Shown here in pieces: positions 61,207-64,000 of a stretch of DNA of 64,000 nucleotides (position 1 is its first letter; every line of letters begins with the position of its first letter). The translations under genes and the position numbers were made by a program. The notes under the pieces were generated by a model. That model was not told where the DNA came from. It saw only the letters and a list, made by a program, of their open reading frames with translations, and ran no database searches. Where the stretch lies: the NCBI GenBank assembly GCA_017625535.1, contig JAGAKR010000017.1, forward strand, positions 1 to 64,000, in the 5' to 3' direction. The DNA comes from Bacteroidales bacterium (GTDB lineage: Bacteria; Bacteroidota; Bacteroidia; Bacteroidales; UBA932).

Positions 61207-61551
61207 TTATTTCTTTAGCAGTTCATCTATGTGTTCTACATAATCAAGCGTTGTATCCCTGCAGAAGGCAATTTCCGGAACAATGCGGAACTGCTTGGCA
61301 ACAAGCCTGCCAAGTTCTCCCCTAATCTGTTTTACGGAGTTCTGCAGAATCTCCATTGCCTGGTCTCCCTTTGTTGATGGGAATATGCTTACAAACACTT
61401 TGGCAAAAGAGAGATCCGGACTTATCCTCACCTCACTTACGGTTACCATTGCACCGCCGAAAGCGGCCATACCCTTGCTCCTTATGATTTCTGCAAGGTC
61501 TCTCTGCAACTGTTTGCCAATCTTCTGTTGTCTTGTGCTCTCTCCTTCCAT
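61207..61551 (-). CDS. rbfA: 30S ribosome-binding factor RbfA
   Basis: A 114-residue KH-fold protein that helps mature the 5' end of 16S rRNA. The sequence RQQKIGKQLQRDLAEIIRS...VTVSEVRISPDLSFAKVFVSIFP...LGRLVAKQFRIVPEIAFCRDTTLDYVEHIDELL follows the family over its whole length. It lies 9 nt after tyrS and 4 nt before the Lol-type permease gene, so all three are co-transcribed. Confidence 0.94.
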   Translation of the reverse strand: MEGESTRQQKIGKQLQRDLAEIIRSKGMAAFGGAMVTVSEVRISPDLSFAKVFVSIFPSTKGDQAMEILQNSVKQIRGELGRLVAKQFRIVPEIAFCRDTTLDYVEHIDELLKK

Positions 61552-61560
61552 AATGATTTT

Positions 61561-62850
61561 TTAGTTAAACTTAAGAATAAAGTAATTTTTCTTACCTTTC
61601 TGGATAAGAATATACTTGCCGTTAATCAAGTTATCCTCTGATAGAACTCCGTCAACTGAGGTGAACTTCTCTTTGTTCACGCTAAGTCCGTTGCCCTGTA
61701 TCATTTTGCGGCACTCACCTTTTGAAGGGAAAATGTTGGTCTCAACAGCCAGCATATCAATAATGTTGCCGCCAAGTTTCTCTTTGGCAAGTTCGTATTG
61801 AGGCACACCGTCAAATACAGAGAGGAATGTCTGCTCGTCAAGTTTCTTAAGGGCCTCCTGTGTTGAGTTGCCAAAGAGCATATTTGAAGCCTCAACAGCC
61901 TTGTTGTACTCCTCCTCACCGTGTACCATAACTGTAATCTCCTTTGCAAGCAGTTTCTGTAGGCCTCTCAAATGTGGAGCCTCTTTGTGTGCTGCAATAG
62001 CATTCTCAATGGTCTCACGGTCCAACATTGTAAATATCTTAATGTATTTCTCGGCATCCTCATCACCTACGTTCATCCAGAACTGGTAGAAAGCGTATGG
62101 AGATGTGTATTCAGGGTTCAGCCAGATGTTGCCTTTCTCTGTCTTTCCAAATTTGCCGCCGTCTGCTTTTGTAATGAGCGGGCAAGTAAGGGCAAATGCC
62201 TCATTTCCGGTTTTTCTGCGGATAAGTTCTGTACCTGTGGTAATGTTGCCCCACTGGTCGCTTCCACCCATCTGCAGCTTGCAGTTCATATGCTCGTTGA
62301 GGTATAGGAAATCATATCCCTGTACAAGCTGGTAAGAGAACTCTGTAAAAGACATACCCTCGCGGGCCTCACCTGTAAGGCGTTTCTTTACAGAATCCTT
62401 GCTCATCATATAGTTTACGGTAATGTGCTTTCCAATGTCGCGGATGAATGAAAGGAATGAGAAATCCTTCATCCAGTCATAGTTGTTTACAAGCACTGCA
62501 GCGTTCTCTTTGTCTGAATCAAAATCAAGGAAAATTGAAAGTTGCTTCTTTATGGCTGCAATATTGTGGTTAAGGGTAGCCTCATCCAAAAGGTTTCTCT
62601 CTGCACTCTTCATAGAAGGGTCTCCAATCATACCTGTAGCGCCGCCAATAAGGGCGTAAGGTTTGTGGCCGCAATTCTGGAAATGTTTGAGCATCATAAT
62701 GCTCACCAAGTGCCCGATGTGCAATGAATCTGCAGTAGGGTCAATACCCACGTATGCTGCAGTGCACTCTTTCATCAACTGCTCCTCTGTACCTGGCATC
62801 ATTGTGTGGATCATTCCCCTCCAGGTAAGTTCTTCAACAAAATTCTTCAT
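61561..62850 (-). CDS. tyrS: Tyrosyl-tRNA synthetase
   Basis: A 429-residue class I synthetase charging tRNA-Tyr. The HIGH motif is DSLHIGHL (His44 to His47). The tyrosine-binding [11 protein letters not shown] and [18 protein letters not shown] are clear, and the KMSKS equivalent is [13 protein letters not shown]. The C-terminal S4-like RNA-binding domain includes [21 protein letters not shown]. The ATG at 62850 ([20 protein letters not shown]) is chosen over an in-frame start at 62907, which lies at the promoter. It leads the tyrS-rbfA-lolE-like operon. Confidence 0.96.
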   Translation of the reverse strand: MKNFVEELTWRGMIHTMMPGTEEQLMKECTAAYVGIDPTADSLHIGHLVSIMMLKHFQNCGHKPYALIGGATGMIGDPSMKSAERNLLDEATLNHNIAAIKKQLSIFLDFDSDKENAAVLVNNYDWMKDFSFLSFIRDIGKHITVNYMMSKDSVKKRLTGEAREGMSFTEFSYQLVQGYDFLYLNEHMNCKLQMGGSDQWGNITTGTELIRRKTGNEAFALTCPLITKADGGKFGKTEKGNIWLNPEYTSPYAFYQFWMNVGDEDAEKYIKIFTMLDRETIENAIAAHKEAPHLRGLQKLLAKEITVMVHGEEEYNKAVEASNMLFGNSTQEALKKLDEQTFLSVFDGVPQYELAKEKLGGNIIDMLAVETNIFPSKGECRKMIQGNGLSVNKEKFTSVDGVLSEDNLINGKYILIQKGKKNYFILKFN

Positions 62851-62911
62851 TGTATTTATATAATTTACGTTTAATATTTCTTTTTGGTACACAAAAACCT
62901 GTGTCAACTGG

Positions 62912-62919
62912 CAAAGGTA
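62912..62919 (-). promoter_or_regulatory. -7 box of the tyrS operon
   Basis: Minus-strand TACCTTTG fully matches TAnnTTTG, 61 nt before the tyrS start and 7 nt after the stop of the upstream regulator gene. It supports a separate promoter for tyrS. Confidence 0.6.
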
Positions 62920-62925
62920 ACATTT

Positions 62926-63999
62926 TTACTTGAATAGGTTGTATTTCTTCCCCTTGTTATATAGAGTTTGCCTTGTAATGCCCAACTGGTCTGCGGCAAG
63001 AGTTATATTTCCCTTGTTCTTTTTAAGTGCAGCACGCATCATTTTCTTCTCCATCTGCTCAATTGTAAGGGTATTTATGCTCTGGGCAGATGCATCATCA
63101 GACAAGGTGCTTAGCAGCAGGAATCCGGGTTGTATTATCCCTTTGTGAGGAGTGAGGATAACAGCCCTCTCAATGGCAAGTGACAGTTCAGAGGTGTTTC
63201 CCACCCATTTGTATTCCAGCAGAACCTCCTTGGCAAGTTCAGAAAATCCCTCAATCTCTTTCCCGTATTTGCGGCAATATTTGTTCAGGAATACAGTTGC
63301 AAGGGGAATTATGTCCTCTTTCCTCTCGTTAAGGGAAGGGACCTTCATATAATTCTTTCTGAATAACCCAATAAGTTCATTATCAATCTTTCCAGACGAA
63401 TGAAGATTGCTGTAACTGCTGTATGAGCCTGCAATGAGTCTAATGTTAGCATTAATTGATGTAGAATACTGCAAACTGCTTAAAATCTTATTTTTCAATA
63501 TTTTTATAAGAAGTTTCTGTTCAGATACAGACAAACTCTCTATGTTCTCTATATAAACCGTCCCTCCATCAGCCATAGAAATCTTCCTTTCAAACTCACC
63601 TTCAAGCAGACTGCCCCCATCCATCTTTATGAACATAGATTTGCCTCTGCTGCTGAGATTATGTATCTGCTGGGCAAGCAACTCTTTCCCGCAACCCTTT
63701 TCTCCACTAAGGAGCACCGGCTCATCAGACTGTGAAAACTTCTGAGCAGCCTCAAAAATCCCTTTTGTTGAATCTGAGATACCCCAGTAAAATGGATTCT
63801 CACTCTTGAAAGATTCCTTAAGTGCCTCTATCTGGTTCAAAGCCGAGATATATTGTCTCATCCGGTAGGCATTCTTAAGGGTAACCAGCAGTTTTTCGTT
63901 GTTCCAGGGTTTGATGATAAAATCAAACGCCCCGGAATTTACAGTCTCCATTGCAAAAGAATTCTGCCCGAAATTTGTGAGGGTAACAATCTGTATGTT
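62926..63999 (-). CDS. NtrC-family response regulator lacking the GAFTGA loop, 5' end outside window
   Basis: Partial regulator with 357 visible residues. The first about 50 residues are the end of a receiver domain (SGAFDFIIKPWNNEKLL, with the conserved Lys-Pro). An AAA+ domain follows, with Walker A GEKGCGKELLAQQIH, DGGTVYIENIESLSVSEQKLLIKIL at Walker B, and the sensor part SLNERKEDIIPLATVFLNKY. A Fis-type helix-turn-helix (NITLAADQLGITRQTLYNKGKKYNLF) ends the protein. The GAFTGA sigma-54 contact loop is missing: LLEGEFERKISMADGG bridges where it should be. Walker B has Asn for Asp (YIENIES). Activation of sigma-54 promoters is therefore doubtful. It may regulate through DNA binding alone. 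A sensor kinase would be upstream, outside the window. Confidence 0.85.
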   Translation of the reverse strand, partial: NIQIVTLTNFGQNSFAMETVNSGAFDFIIKPWNNEKLLVTLKNAYRMRQYISALNQIEALKESFKSENPFYWGISDSTKGIFEAAQKFSQSDEPVLLSGEKGCGKELLAQQIHNLSSRGKSMFIKMDGGSLLEGEFERKISMADGGTVYIENIESLSVSEQKLLIKILKNKILSSLQYSTSINANIRLIAGSYSSYSNLHSSGKIDNELIGLFRKNYMKVPSLNERKEDIIPLATVFLNKYCRKYGKEIEGFSELAKEVLLEYKWVGNTSELSLAIERAVILTPHKGIIQPGFLLLSTLSDDASAQSINTLTIEQMEKKMMRAALKKNKGNITLAADQLGITRQTLYNKGKKYNLFK

Positions 64000-64000
64000 C

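Noticed and set aside
1-64000. CRISPR array, prophage or restriction-modification locus
   Set aside because: No regularly spaced repeats, Cas proteins, phage structural genes or methyltransferases were recognised anywhere in the window.

Overview
The window is a chromosomal segment of a bacterium of the Bacteroidota, almost certainly order Bacteroidales. The evidence is two SusC/SusD pairs, a fused SecDF, FecR plus ECF sigma regulation, repeated -7 boxes of the form TAnnTTTG with little use of Shine-Dalgarno sites, and a single-chain glycyl-tRNA synthetase. GC content looks close to 47%. The genus cannot be fixed by eye. Genes lie on both strands in short operons, most of them closed by clear rho-independent hairpins.

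Region by region. 0-5 kb: end of a transglutaminase-like protein, then sufS-sufE-sufT-folK-glyS. 5-10 kb: a dihydroorotate-dehydrogenase-like protein, a small beta-barrel, tRNA-Pro and a large Tricorn-type protease. 10-13.3 kb: overlapping genes for two DNA-alkylation repair proteins and a Nudix hydrolase, then an orphan ATPase. 13.4-17.7 kb: an ECF sigma cassette with a probable anti-sigma factor, an outer-membrane protein and a DUF4252 protein, then a peroxiredoxin and a serine hydrolase lipoprotein. 17.8-30.3 kb: two paralogous SusC/SusD pairs, the second led by an ECF sigma factor and FecR. 30.4-33.8 kb: an FtsX-type permease and a small divergent ABC system. 33.9-35.4 kb: a REP-associated tyrosine transposase between two 158-bp copies of a REP-like hairpin element. 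35.5-39 kb: tRNA-Ser, FloA/NfeD and a SPOR-like envelope protein. 39-47.5 kb: secDF, tnaA, rnr and gpmI. 47.6-56.4 kb: dnaE, a degenerate ThiL-family protein and sufB-pnuC-sufC-sufD. 56.5-64 kb: B12-dependent ribonucleotide reductase, ispE, a LolC/E-like permease, rbfA, tyrS and a truncated NtrC-family regulator.

Functional links. Fe-S cluster assembly is divided between two operons about 50 kb apart: SufS/SufE/SufT for sulfur supply and maturation, and SufB/C/D as the scaffold, with a PnuC vitamin transporter inside the scaffold operon. Envelope functions are abundant: TonB-dependent uptake, SecDF, FloA/NfeD, a Lol-type permease and SPOR-like domains.

Most interesting signals. (1) The word TCCCGAC/GTCGGGA occurs 34 times, evenly on both strands, in several reading frames and in non-coding DNA, with conserved flanks (YTCCCGACR). 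This suggests selection on the DNA itself. (2) The transposase with its paired hairpin elements. (3) A ThiL-family protein that has lost most recognisable metal-binding aspartates. (4) Palindromic candidate operators upstream of sufB and of the FtsX permease. (5) An NtrC-like regulator without the GAFTGA loop.
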